Shown piece by piece: positions 1 through 7,532 of a DNA stretch of 24,574 nt (position 1 is its first letter; each line of letters starts with the position of its first letter). Made by a program: the position numbers and the translations under genes. The stretch is from a virus. Below the pieces are notes generated by a model. It saw nothing but the letters and a program-made list of their open reading frames with translations. It ran no database searches and had not been told where the DNA came from. The stretch lies in IMG/VR virus record IMGVR_UViG_3300019926_000160, positions 1 to 24,574 of that record; one strand, given 5' to 3'.

Positions 1-165
1 CTCACGGGCGACGACGAGGACCCCTCACAACCGGGCCTCCTCTCGGAGGTCTCCGAAACCCGCCAGGACATCCGCGAACTGCGGAACCGGATGGACGACC
101 ACCACCGACAAACGGAGCGGAAACTCGATCAACTCCTCGATAGCGACCGCGAGGGTGAGGAATGA
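1..165 (+). CDS. C-terminal end of a coiled-coil protein (partial)
   Basis: The 5' part lies outside the window. Frame 1 is open from base 1 to a TGA at 163-165 and gives 54 residues. The end of the protein is a charged heptad-like helix (pattern SETRQDIRELRNRM, then RKLDQLLDS), so a short coiled coil is likely, with an acidic tail. The stop overlaps the next start as ATGA (ATG at 162), which suggests translational coupling with the phosphoesterase gene. No family is recognised. It could be a small virion-associated or regulatory protein. Confidence 0.6.
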   Translation, partial: LTGDDEDPSQPGLLSEVSETRQDIRELRNRMDDHHRQTERKLDQLLDSDREGEE

Positions 166-1331
166 GTGACACGCCCGATCTGTCGGACGCCCCGCGGCTC
201 CGGGAGTACTTGTCGCTCCTCCCGTGTTCGACGCCGGAGGCCGCCGATCGGATGGGTGTCGAAGCGACGACGGTCGAAGGGTATCGCGAGCGCCTCGACA
301 CGGCCCACGACGTCGCCCTCGAATACGACCGCGCGGCGAATCGGTGGTATATCGCCGACGACCGCGCCCCGCAACTCCGTCGGATCTCGACGAAACACAA
401 ACAGACGAAAACGCGGGAGGCCAACGAACTGATCGAAGCCGAGGAGTCGGTACTGCTCCGCCGGCTCGAGCGCAACCCGCCGCTGTCGACGCCGCCCCGG
501 AGCGCCCCCTCGCATGAGACGTTTTGCTGTGTCCTCGGCGATCTCCATTTCGGCGACCTCGTCGAGACGGACGACGGGACCGTCATTTACGACATGGCGT
601 CGGCCCGCGAGGCCGTCCGGACGTTCGGCCGCCAGGCGCTCAAAATCCGCGAGATGCAAAGCGAACTCGTGGATTTCGACGACTGTTATCTGTTCCTCCT
701 CGGCGACATCGCGACGGGCGAGGCGATCTACGAGGGCCAACACCACGACATCGAGGCCCACCTCGGCGACCAGGTCACCGACGCCGTCCAGGCGCTTGAC
801 CGCCTCGTCCGGACGCTCGCCGACGCCTTCGAGACGGTCCAGGTCCGCGGCGTCCTCGGGAACCACGGCACGAGTCGGGCGGCCGCTTCTCGCGGCGCGA
901 ACACCGATTTGATCGTGTATCGGTGGCTCGACGACATCCTCCGGCGCTCGGAACGGTCGAACATCGACATCGACATCGCCGAGGCGACCCATCACATGAA
1001 CACGACGGTTCGCGACTGGACGTTTCACGTCCGCCACGGCCAGGACGGCCAGCGCCACGTCGATAAGACCGCGGCGTCGGGCCGGGACTGGCGCGGGTGG
1101 CGCGAGGCCCATCGCTTCGACGTCGCCCTCCGGGGGCACTTTCACGACCCGAGTATCGACTACGTGTTGAATCGGTATCCGGTCATTACGACGCCGTCGC
1201 CGAAACCCGGCGGCGAGTTCATCGAGCGCATGGGCCACCCGGACGTCTCCCAACGGAAACATCTCGGATGGGTGTTCGGGACGAGCGACGACCGGCGGAC
1301 GACCTTCGAGTACCTGATTGATGACCGCTAG
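162..1331 (+). CDS. helix-turn-helix / calcineurin-like metallophosphoesterase
   Basis: A 389-residue protein. Residues about 10-66 look like a winged helix or helix-turn-helix (PEAADRMGVEATTVEGYRERL, then a wing ending in RWYIAD). The rest carries the ordered metal-binding motifs of the calcineurin-like phosphoesterase superfamily: GDLHFGD (126-132), GD (181-182), GNHG (233-236), RHG (291-293) and GHFH (325-328). All usual metal ligands seem to be present, so an active dinuclear-metal phosphodiesterase or phosphatase is expected. Proteins of this two-domain form occur near terminase genes in tailed viruses, and a role in DNA processing is inferred from that context only. The start is fixed by the ATGA overlap with the upstream gene. 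Confidence 0.85.
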   Translation: MSDTPDLSDAPRLREYLSLLPCSTPEAADRMGVEATTVEGYRERLDTAHDVALEYDRAANRWYIADDRAPQLRRISTKHKQTKTREANELIEAEESVLLRRLERNPPLSTPPRSAPSHETFCCVLGDLHFGDLVETDDGTVIYDMASAREAVRTFGRQALKIREMQSELVDFDDCYLFLLGDIATGEAIYEGQHHDIEAHLGDQVTDAVQALDRLVRTLADAFETVQVRGVLGNHGTSRAAASRGANTDLIVYRWLDDILRRSERSNIDIDIAEATHHMNTTVRDWTFHVRHGQDGQRHVDKTAASGRDWRGWREAHRFDVALRGHFHDPSIDYVLNRYPVITTPSPKPGGEFIERMGHPDVSQRKHLGWVFGTSDDRRTTFEYLIDDR

Positions 1332-1572
1332 CGACGATGCACAGGACGAGGTTCGTGACGCCGTCCGAGCGGCGTTACAGACGGTCGCCGCCACGGACGC
1401 GGTGTGGCTCAAACGGAGTTGTCTCACCGATGTCGAGCACCGACGCCGACCCGCCCGCCCCGGCCGACCGCGACATCCTCGCGTTTCAGTTGTCGAGTGG
1501 CCGCTGGATCCTCGCTCGGAAGGGCGGCGACAGCGGCGAGTGGATCCGCGCCGCCGAGACGGTGCCGATTGA
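1321..1572 (+). CDS. small protein, probable HTH fragment with out-of-frame tail
   Basis: The ATG at 1321 overlaps the end of the phosphoesterase gene by 11 bases. Residues 1-36 or so look genuine (acidic, helical, DEVRDAVRAALQTVAATDA, then WLKRSCLTDV), reminiscent of a winged-helix N-terminus. After about base 1430 the reading becomes Arg/Pro-rich, because the next gene is being read in a different frame. The coding signal therefore switches from frame 1 to frame 2 near 1430. Either a stop codon was lost so that this ORF now runs on to 1572, or the two ORFs form one protein joined by a +1 frameshift. The function is unknown. Confidence 0.45.
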   Translation: MTASDDAQDEVRDAVRAALQTVAATDAVWLKRSCLTDVEHRRRPARPGRPRHPRVSVVEWPLDPRSEGRRQRRVDPRRRDGAD

Positions 1573-1585
1573 GTTCGCGAGATAA
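1430..1585 (+). CDS. small hypothetical protein, 51 aa
   Basis: The ATG at 1430 starts a compact acidic 51-residue protein with the pattern DILAFQLSSGRWILARK followed by GEWIRAAETVPIEFAR. The regular hydrophobic/charged alternation suggests a small beta-rich fold, and codon third positions are G/C in this frame from the start onwards. Almost all of it lies inside the 3' half of the overlapping upstream ORF, in another frame. No family is recognised. It sits just before the spacer upstream of the terminase genes. Confidence 0.6.
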   Translation: MSSTDADPPAPADRDILAFQLSSGRWILARKGGDSGEWIRAAETVPIEFAR

Positions 1586-1612
1586 TGACCGTGTTCCCGC
1601 GGCGGACGCAGC

Positions 1613-1645
1613 GCCGCCGACGGCTACCGACGCGCCGTCGGTGGC
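1613..1645 (+). repeat. inverted repeat upstream of terminase genes
   Basis: An 11-base arm at 1613-1623 pairs with 1635-1645 with one mismatch across an 11-base loop. It lies in the only sizeable spacer (1586-1760) at the left end of the packaging module. It could be a transcription terminator for the upstream genes, a leader structure of the terminase transcript, or part of a packaging recognition site. No U-tract follows it directly. Confidence 0.4.
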
Positions 1646-1699
1646 CCGGGCGGGCGTTTGCACCCCGTCCGACGCCGCGGTACCACGCGCTGACGACTT

Positions 1700-1722
1700 A
1701 AGCGCCGCTTTTCTCGGCGCTT
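1700..1722 (+). repeat. perfect 8-bp inverted repeat before the terminase small subunit
   Basis: The arms AAGCGCCG (1700-1707) and CGGCGCTT (1715-1722) are perfectly complementary around a 7-base pyrimidine-rich loop. The hairpin lies 38 bases before the terminase small subunit start. A CTTAAG box overlaps its left edge. It may be a binding site for the terminase small subunit, an operator, or a terminator; the sequence alone does not decide. Confidence 0.4.
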
Positions 1723-1760
1723 CGGGCAGTACCTCACGCCTCACGAAACAAACACACCTC

Positions 1761-2426
1761 ATGGCGCAACGTAACTACGATGACGAGTGTGGGGACCACG
1801 GCGGAAACGGTGGTGACTGCGGACTCTCCGCTGGTTGGGGGACTGAGTTCGAGTCCGGAAAATGCCGACACTGTCGAGGCACGTCTCCAGACGGGTCGTC
1901 GCACGAGGGCAACGACAACGCCGTGGGCAACGACGGCGGGGCAGCTCCCGAACACAACGACAACGCCGCTCGTCACGAGATGTATGCCGACCGGAACGCG
2001 TACTATCAGCGTCGTGACGAGCGCGAACAGGCGCTCATCGACCAAGTCTACCAGGACTACCGCGAGGAGTACGAGCGCCGCCACGGCCGCGGGCCGCTGA
2101 CTGGCGACGACGTAAAGCTGTTCGGGATCGCCGTCGGTCTCCACAAGACCGAACTCCGCGCCGACGACTGGCCGGAGGATCGGCCGCCGTCGCTCGACTC
2201 GGGGCATGAACTCGTCGACCGGAGCGAAAAGAAATCGCCGCAGGGGGAGACGTACTACGAATACACGCCCGCGGCGGTCCTCCGGGGCGAAAAGACGGTC
2301 TCGCAGGACGTCCGAATGTGGCTGAAAGATCTCGGGCTGCTTGAGCCGCCGGACGACGACACGACGGTCAACGTGAACGTACACGAGGAGCTACTCGACG
2401 GGATGAAGGCGGCTCACGAGGACTGA
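1761..2426 (+). CDS. terS: terminase small subunit (predicted)
   Basis: A 221-residue protein located directly before the large terminase gene. The N-terminus has Cys10, Cys20, Cys35 and Cys38, with a GWGT motif (25-28) that fits a small zinc-binding knuckle. It is followed by a Gly/Asn-rich stretch, GNDNAVGNDGG (50-60), and then NDNA. This combination is typical of small terminase subunits and related phage DNA-recognition proteins. The middle is a charged helix (EQALIDQVYQDYREEYERRHG), and the end is acidic. The frame is open far upstream (from 1404), but that part is low-complexity shadow sequence, so ATG 1761 is chosen. Its expected role is to recognise viral DNA for packaging and to regulate the large subunit. 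Confidence 0.72.
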   Translation: MAQRNYDDECGDHGGNGGDCGLSAGWGTEFESGKCRHCRGTSPDGSSHEGNDNAVGNDGGAAPEHNDNAARHEMYADRNAYYQRRDEREQALIDQVYQDYREEYERRHGRGPLTGDDVKLFGIAVGLHKTELRADDWPEDRPPSLDSGHELVDRSEKKSPQGETYYEYTPAAVLRGEKTVSQDVRMWLKDLGLLEPPDDDTTVNVNVHEELLDGMKAAHED

Positions 2427-2427
2427 C

Positions 2428-3969
2428 ATGAGCACGCAAAGCATCGACAACGTCCGCGACCTCGGCTACCACTACGCCGAGCGAGCGAAGCGCCAGGACC
2501 CGACGTGGCTCGAGGACGCGATCGAGGACTACCTCGACGTCACGGTCACCGAGGCGCAGCGCGACATCTGCCGGACGCTCGTCGAGAATGAAAAACTCCT
2601 CGTCCAGACGGCCAACGGCATCGGCAAGTCGTTCATCCTCGCGTGCGTCACCGTCGTCTGGTTGGTCGCCAACCACCCGGCGTCCGTCCTGGCGACGTCG
2701 GGGACGTACCCGAAGCTCAAACGGACGTTCTGTAAGCCGGTTGAGCAATTGCACGCGAACGCGCTCGGCGGCCAAGGACTCCCCGGCACGTACAAACGGT
2801 CGCCGCCGCGGATCGAGATCGACGGCCTCCCGGAACAGTATTTCGAGGCCGCGAGTCCGACCGATGCCGGCGAACTCGAGGGCGTCCACAGCGGGTATGT
2901 CCTCGGGATCATCGAGGAGGCGGATAAGGACGACGTCACGGAGGCGACGTTCGAGGCGATGGAATCGCTCGTCTCCGACCAGCGCGACCGCCTCGTCGCG
3001 ATCGCGAACCCGCCGCAGGATGAAACGAATAGCCTCCAGTCGCTTTACAACGACAGTACGTGGACGGTAATCCAGCTCTCGTCGTTCGCGAGCCACAACG
3101 TCGAGCACGGTCTCGATGCCGATGCCGACGCGGCGATCGACGGTCTCGCGACGGCGTGGAAGATCCGCCAAGACTGGGAGAGCTACAACAGCGACCCGTG
3201 GCCGGGGTTAGACCAGGCCGAAGCGTGGTCCGACCCTGACAGCGACCAGTTCCGCGACGACCTTGACGAGCGGTGGTATCGCCGTCGCGCCGGCATCATC
3301 CCGCCCGGCGATGCGGCTGTCCACCGCCCGCTCGACCCCGACCTCGTCGAGCAACAGTACGAGCCGACCGCCACGCCGTCGCGCAACTCCCCGACGGCGC
3401 TTGGCGTCGACGTCGCCCGGAGCGGCGACGACACGGTCGCATCGGGCGTCCGCGACGACCACATCACCGTCGAGTATGAGGCGCAGGGCACCGATCACAC
3501 CGACCAAGAGCAGGCGCTCGCGGAGGCCATCCGACAGTGGCCGACGCCGGAGATCGCCGTCGACGCGGTCGGTGAGGGGTCGGGGCTGGCGGACGGCCTC
3601 GACAACCGGTTCGGCACGGTCCATCGGTTCAAGAACCAAGCGACAGCACACCGCGAGACGCAGTACGACGACTGCTGGGCCGAGTCGCTCGGACTGTTCG
3701 CCGACTTTCTCGAGGCCGGCGGGACGGTCGCGAACGCCGACCTCTACGAGCAGGCGAAGATCGCCGCCCGCACCGTCACCTGGACGGAACGACACATCGG
3801 CTCGCGCGGCGACGACGGGGCGAAGGTCCTCGCTGCCGACGGTCGGAAGGCGGACGTGAAACAACGCCTCGGGCGGTCGCCGGACCATCTCGATGCCGCC
3901 CTCATGGCCGTGTGGCGTGCGGAAACGGATCCAGAAGCGAGTCGCGCCAAGCCGACGTGGGGGTTTTAA
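2428..3969 (+). CDS. terL: terminase large subunit
   Basis: A 513-residue DNA-packaging motor. The ATPase domain has a Walker A-type loop, TANGIGKSF (61-69), a Walker B segment YVLGIIEEAD (157-166) with the catalytic Glu, and a coupling-motif-like AIANPPQ (191-197). The RNase H-like nuclease domain shows three acidic sites: D328 in GVDVARSGDD, D379 in IAVDAVGEG, and D486/D489 in SPDHLDAALMA. Length and motif order match full-length TerL, with no truncation. It starts one base after the small-subunit stop. It should act at the portal vertex, cutting concatemeric DNA and pumping it into the prohead. Confidence 0.95.
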   Translation: MSTQSIDNVRDLGYHYAERAKRQDPTWLEDAIEDYLDVTVTEAQRDICRTLVENEKLLVQTANGIGKSFILACVTVVWLVANHPASVLATSGTYPKLKRTFCKPVEQLHANALGGQGLPGTYKRSPPRIEIDGLPEQYFEAASPTDAGELEGVHSGYVLGIIEEADKDDVTEATFEAMESLVSDQRDRLVAIANPPQDETNSLQSLYNDSTWTVIQLSSFASHNVEHGLDADADAAIDGLATAWKIRQDWESYNSDPWPGLDQAEAWSDPDSDQFRDDLDERWYRRRAGIIPPGDAAVHRPLDPDLVEQQYEPTATPSRNSPTALGVDVARSGDDTVASGVRDDHITVEYEAQGTDHTDQEQALAEAIRQWPTPEIAVDAVGEGSGLADGLDNRFGTVHRFKNQATAHRETQYDDCWAESLGLFADFLEAGGTVANADLYEQAKIAARTVTWTERHIGSRGDDGAKVLAADGRKADVKQRLGRSPDHLDAALMAVWRAETDPEASRAKPTWGF

Positions 3970-3978
3970 CTAACACAC

Positions 3979-6441
3979 ATGACCGACGATACAGCGGACG
4001 CTGACGGCACCGACGGCGAGGCCGACCTCCAACTCGACAGTCGCCTCCGCGCGAATGAGGACTTTGCTGAGGGACTGCGGCTCGGGATCGCGGCCGAGTT
4101 GGGCCAAACCGGCTTCAACGACGACGGCAGCGAGCGCAACCACTACGAGGTCTTTGGCTGGCCCCGCAGCGACCTCGACGGCTGGGATGAAGATAACTGG
4201 CTGGCCCTCTACCTGCGGAACGCCTACGCCCGCATCGTCATCGAGAAGCCGGCGTTTTCGACCTGGCGGGACGCGCCGCAGATCCGCGATGTCGGCCGCG
4301 ATCCGGATGCCGACCCGACGCCCTTCGAGCGCGGCGTCGGGAAACTCGCGAGCAATTACAGCGCGTGGTCGTACTGCGAGCGGGCGGACCGGGCCGCCGG
4401 CATCGGCCAGCACGGCCTCCTCCTCGTGGCCTTCCGCGACGTCGCTGACGGCGACCGGTCGGCGTGGCGCACCGACGCCACCGACCAGGGATTTGAGGGG
4501 CTGTCGGCCCTCGCCGGCCTCAAACCGATCCTCGGGGCGCAAATCGAGGACATCGACTACGGCGACATGGACGACGGCGACCGGTGGGGCAAACCGATCG
4601 AGTACACGATCGACCTCTCCGAGGAGATCGACAGCGAGACCGAGGACGACGAGGACGGCACTATCCAGGTGCATCACTCACGCGTGGTCGACATCCCGGC
4701 GACGCGCCCGCTCGACGACGAGACGCTCGCCCGCCCGCGTGTCGAGCCGGTCCTGAACAATATCCTCGACATCGAGAAGATCCTGGGAGCCGCGGCCGAG
4801 GCTGGCTATCGGGCCGCGGACTACGGGTTGCATCTCAACGCCGACCCGACAAAGGTCGACCTCTCGGGCGGGATGGACGACCTCGAGGACGAACTCCAAC
4901 GCTACGAGCACGGCCTTCAACGGTATCTCCGGACGTCGGGTATCGACGTCGAACGACTCGGCGGCGACATCCAAGACCCCTCCGGCATCGTCGAGAACAA
5001 CCTCGACGCGATCGCCGGCCAAACCGGCATCCCGAAAAAGGAGTTCCGCGGCAACGAATCCGGCGAGGTAAGCGGCGCGGAGGCCGACGAACGCTCCTAT
5101 TTCGGGATGATCGCCGAACGGCGCGAACAGTACGCGACGCCCTACATCGTCCGCCCACTCCTCGATCGCCTCCAAGCGGTCGGCATCCTCCCGGCGCCGG
5201 CGGCTGGCGAATATCGTGTTGAGTGGCCCGACCTCGTCCGACTGTCGGCCCAGGACCGCGCCGAGGTCGAGTCGAAGCGGGCACAGGTGATCCAGGCCGT
5301 CCCAGGGCTGGCCGGCGACACGGCGATGCGGTATCTCAAAGACGGCGCGGACGCGTTGCCGGAGCTGGACGAGGGCGGCGATCCGCTGGCAGCGAACCTC
5401 GACGTCGACGAGTCCGACGCGGCCGTACAGGAAACGTTTGAGTCGACCGTCGGCATTTCAAACAGCAGCGATAGCGACGACATCGGCGGTAGCGATGCGG
5501 CAACCGCCGCGGCCGCCACCGGCAACGCCGCCCCCGCGCTCGACGATCCGGTCGAGCTACCTGAGCGCATCCAGAACGCTGGCGAGGCCGCGCTCAAGGC
5601 CGACGAGAAGGGCTGGATCCCCGACGACTGCGGCACTGGCGTCGGCAGCACACGCGCCGAACAGGGTGCGGACAACGATGTTGTCGTCGGCGACCTCCTT
5701 ACGCGCCGCAACGACAGGACGCCGATTCCGGCGTATCTCAACAGCCACGAGGATGATCTCTCCGCCGAGGGGCCACCGACCGAGTGGGGCGAGGAGGAGT
5801 GGTCGGACTGCGGAAACGCCGGTATCGGCCGGTGGCTCTATTACGCCGACTGGTTCAAGCGGAAGGCGAATGAACTCGCCACCGCCCGCGACGAGGAGCC
5901 ACCGTACGACGATGTCTCGGCCAACGCCACCCGCTACGCGGAGGGCGACGAGGTGTCGACGCCGCAGGGCGTCGGCGTCGTCGCGGACGTCCTCACGTCC
6001 ACGGTCAAGACCGACGAGACGACCGTCGAAGCCTCGGCGGACTCCCCGACGTATGTGGTCGTCGTCGAGGACGGCCGCGTCGGCTACGAGACCTACAAGG
6101 CCGCCGACATCCACTCGACGACGATCGAGACGGACGTCGACGACCCCGAGGCGGCGATGGCCGACGAGGAGGAAACGGCGAACGCGCTTCGGAAGGTGCT
6201 CAACGCGCTCGCACCGACATCCAACGCCGACTTTTCACCGCCGCCGAGCTGGCGGAACTCCTCGACGCCGAACCGGATCATCGCGCTGAAGGCGTTTTCG
6301 AGTATGGGCGGTAGCTTTGACGGCTGTGTCCGAAATATGCGTGGCGAGGTGTCAACGCCGGAGGATTTCTGTGGGTCGTTCCTCGATTACACAATCGGCA
6401 ATCCGTACTGGAGGGGCGACAGTATCCTCCCCGGTGACTGA
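3979..6441 (+). CDS. portal protein, DUF1073-like, with extra C-terminal domains
   Basis: An 820-residue protein directly after terL. Residues 1 to about 470 fit a DUF1073-type portal: TGIPKKEFRGNESGEVSGAE and FGMIAERREQYATPYIVRPL are characteristic of the stem/clip region. The length is well above the usual 400-550 residues. An acidic linker is followed by three apparent modules. Residues about 525-640 are helical, with PERIQNAGEAALKA and a Trp-rich part. Residues about 652-715 look like a small SH3/Tudor-type barrel (EGDEVSTPQGVGVVADV, then TYVVVVEDG). Residues about 730-820 (PPSWRNSSTPNRIIALKAF, then SSMGG and C-containing end) form another conserved-looking module. The core should form the dodecameric DNA channel; the roles of the extra modules are unknown. 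Confidence 0.85.
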   Translation: MTDDTADADGTDGEADLQLDSRLRANEDFAEGLRLGIAAELGQTGFNDDGSERNHYEVFGWPRSDLDGWDEDNWLALYLRNAYARIVIEKPAFSTWRDAPQIRDVGRDPDADPTPFERGVGKLASNYSAWSYCERADRAAGIGQHGLLLVAFRDVADGDRSAWRTDATDQGFEGLSALAGLKPILGAQIEDIDYGDMDDGDRWGKPIEYTIDLSEEIDSETEDDEDGTIQVHHSRVVDIPATRPLDDETLARPRVEPVLNNILDIEKILGAAAEAGYRAADYGLHLNADPTKVDLSGGMDDLEDELQRYEHGLQRYLRTSGIDVERLGGDIQDPSGIVENNLDAIAGQTGIPKKEFRGNESGEVSGAEADERSYFGMIAERREQYATPYIVRPLLDRLQAVGILPAPAAGEYRVEWPDLVRLSAQDRAEVESKRAQVIQAVPGLAGDTAMRYLKDGADALPELDEGGDPLAANLDVDESDAAVQETFESTVGISNSSDSDDIGGSDAATAAAATGNAAPALDDPVELPERIQNAGEAALKADEKGWIPDDCGTGVGSTRAEQGADNDVVVGDLLTRRNDRTPIPAYLNSHEDDLSAEGPPTEWGEEEWSDCGNAGIGRWLYYADWFKRKANELATARDEEPPYDDVSANATRYAEGDEVSTPQGVGVVADVLTSTVKTDETTVEASADSPTYVVVVEDGRVGYETYKAADIHSTTIETDVDDPEAAMADEEETANALRKVLNALAPTSNADFSPPPSWRNSSTPNRIIALKAFSSMGGSFDGCVRNMRGEVSTPEDFCGSFLDYTIGNPYWRGDSILPGD

Positions 6442-6444
6442 CCG

Positions 6445-7431
6445 ATGCCTTACTCACACACCGCCAACGAACAGGTCGGTCACAGCGGCGCGACGCTGAC
6501 GAAAGGGCGCGACCCGTCGAACACGCACGAACTACAAAAGGCACTCCTCCGGGCGCTCCAACGCCGCCTCCGAGAGGTTCGCGGGGCGATCCGGCGGACG
6601 GTCGGCTACGAAAACGACGCGCTCCAACTGCGGGCGAACGCCGACGCCACCGAGGCGTACGACTTTCCGACCCGACAGGCCCGCGTCCGGGCGTTCCTCC
6701 GCGATCTGCGGCGGTGGCTCCGCGAGGCCCTCGTCGGCGACGTGACGGCGACGACGAAGATCCAGAACGGCGACGTGTGGTTCGCCGAGTACATCGACAG
6801 CGCCTATCAGATCGGCGTCCAGAACGGCGAGGGGCGGCTCCTCCAAGCTGGCGTCAGTCTCACGCCGAGCGACCCGACGGACGCGCTCCGCCGACCGATC
6901 GCTCGCGACCAACTCGCCGAGTTATACGGGCGTGTCTTTGAGAACCTCCAAGGCGTCTCCGAGGACGCCGCCCGACAACTCCGCCAGGCGCTCACGGGCG
7001 GGCTGGCGGCGGGCAAGAACCCCCGCGACATCGCCCGGTTGCTCTCGGAGGAACTCCGGCAGATCGAGCGGTCGCGGTTGACGACGATCGCTCGGACCGA
7101 GATAGTGAGGAGTCATTCGCAGGCTGCAATCTCAACATACGAGCAACACGGCGCCGACGTCGTCTCCCATACCTCACGGCTCACCGCGAAAGATGCCTCA
7201 GTTTGCTCATACTGCCGTGCCCTAGGTGGCGTCCCGTTCACGCTCTCGGAGTTTCAAACTGCCACAGTGTCGTGGGGCGGCCAACCCTACCGTGTCGGCA
7301 TTCCGTCACATCCAAACGACAGGTGCTCTCCTGTTCCTGAGGTCGGGTTGTCTGCCGGCGAGCTTGATCCGCTCCGCGAGCGTATCCCGGACTCGGCTGG
7401 TGGGAAGCCGATCACGCTTCTCAGCGCCTAA
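6445..7431 (+). CDS. minor head protein, MuF / SPP1 gp7 family
   Basis: A 328-residue protein just after the portal gene, the usual place for this family. The C-terminal half shows the MuF (PF04233) signature: ARTEIVRSHSQAA (from about residue 216), a CSYCRALGG pair of cysteines (about 253) and HPNDRCSPVP (about 289-298), which together suggest a metal-binding core. The N-terminal half is helical and Arg-rich, compatible with contacting the portal or DNA. It probably helps head morphogenesis or is ejected with DNA. From about base 7095 on, codon usage shifts to lower GC, continuous with the adjacent HNH cassette, which hints at recombination in this 3' part. Confidence 0.87.
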   Translation: MPYSHTANEQVGHSGATLTKGRDPSNTHELQKALLRALQRRLREVRGAIRRTVGYENDALQLRANADATEAYDFPTRQARVRAFLRDLRRWLREALVGDVTATTKIQNGDVWFAEYIDSAYQIGVQNGEGRLLQAGVSLTPSDPTDALRRPIARDQLAELYGRVFENLQGVSEDAARQLRQALTGGLAAGKNPRDIARLLSEELRQIERSRLTTIARTEIVRSHSQAAISTYEQHGADVVSHTSRLTAKDASVCSYCRALGGVPFTLSEFQTATVSWGGQPYRVGIPSHPNDRCSPVPEVGLSAGELDPLRERIPDSAGGKPITLLSA

Positions 7432-7434
7432 GAG

Positions 7435-7444
7435 TAAGTATTAT
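7435..7444 (+). promoter_or_regulatory. candidate TATA box for the HNH cassette
   Basis: The AT-rich run TAAGTATTAT stands out in the GC-rich background. It lies about 27 bases before 7468, where the left arm of the leader hairpin begins, which is the right distance for archaeal transcription to start there. It resembles a haloarchaeal TATA element only loosely, and no clear BRE is seen. Confidence 0.3.
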
Positions 7445-7467
7445 GCGCGTAGAGACGCCACTAGTAG

Positions 7468-7532
7468 CCAAGAGCGCGTTTCCTGAAAAGGCCGGCGTGG
7501 TAGCGCCGACCGCGCTCTTGGAGACCAAGAGC
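7468..7532 (+). promoter_or_regulatory. bistable leader hairpins over the HNH start codon
   Basis: Three copies of one octamer set up two exclusive stems. CCAAGAGCGCG (7468-7478) pairs perfectly over 11 bp with CGCGCTCTTGG (7511-7521). The same GCTCTTGG (7514-7521) can instead pair perfectly over 8 bp with CCAAGAGC (7525-7532) around an AGA loop, ending directly at the ATG (7533). The GGAG Shine-Dalgarno-like element (7520-7523) lies across the right arm and the proximal loop, so it is partly masked in either fold. A second stem (7491-7497 with 7504-7510, one mismatch) nests inside the long hairpin. Translational control of the endonuclease is inferred. Confidence 0.6.

Noticed and set aside
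129-1427. Long reverse-strand ORF of 432 codons opposite the phosphoesterase gene
   Set aside because: It is a shadow: high-GC third positions of the forward gene keep the opposite frame open. The product is Arg/Val-rich with no motif, while the forward frame has full catalytic motifs.
1585-1701. 38-codon ORF beginning in a TAATG overlap
   Set aside because: The product is about one third arginine with no acidic residues, against the strongly acidic trend, and spans the inverted repeat; most likely not a gene.
1404-1760. Extended N-terminus of the terminase small subunit
   Set aside because: The upstream part is low-complexity out-of-frame translation of another gene and spacer. ATG 1761 begins the cysteine-containing conserved region.
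7443-7532. Earlier start for the HNH protein
   Set aside because: The extra 30 residues only translate the hairpin region, there is no Shine-Dalgarno sequence before 7443, and GGAG precedes 7533.
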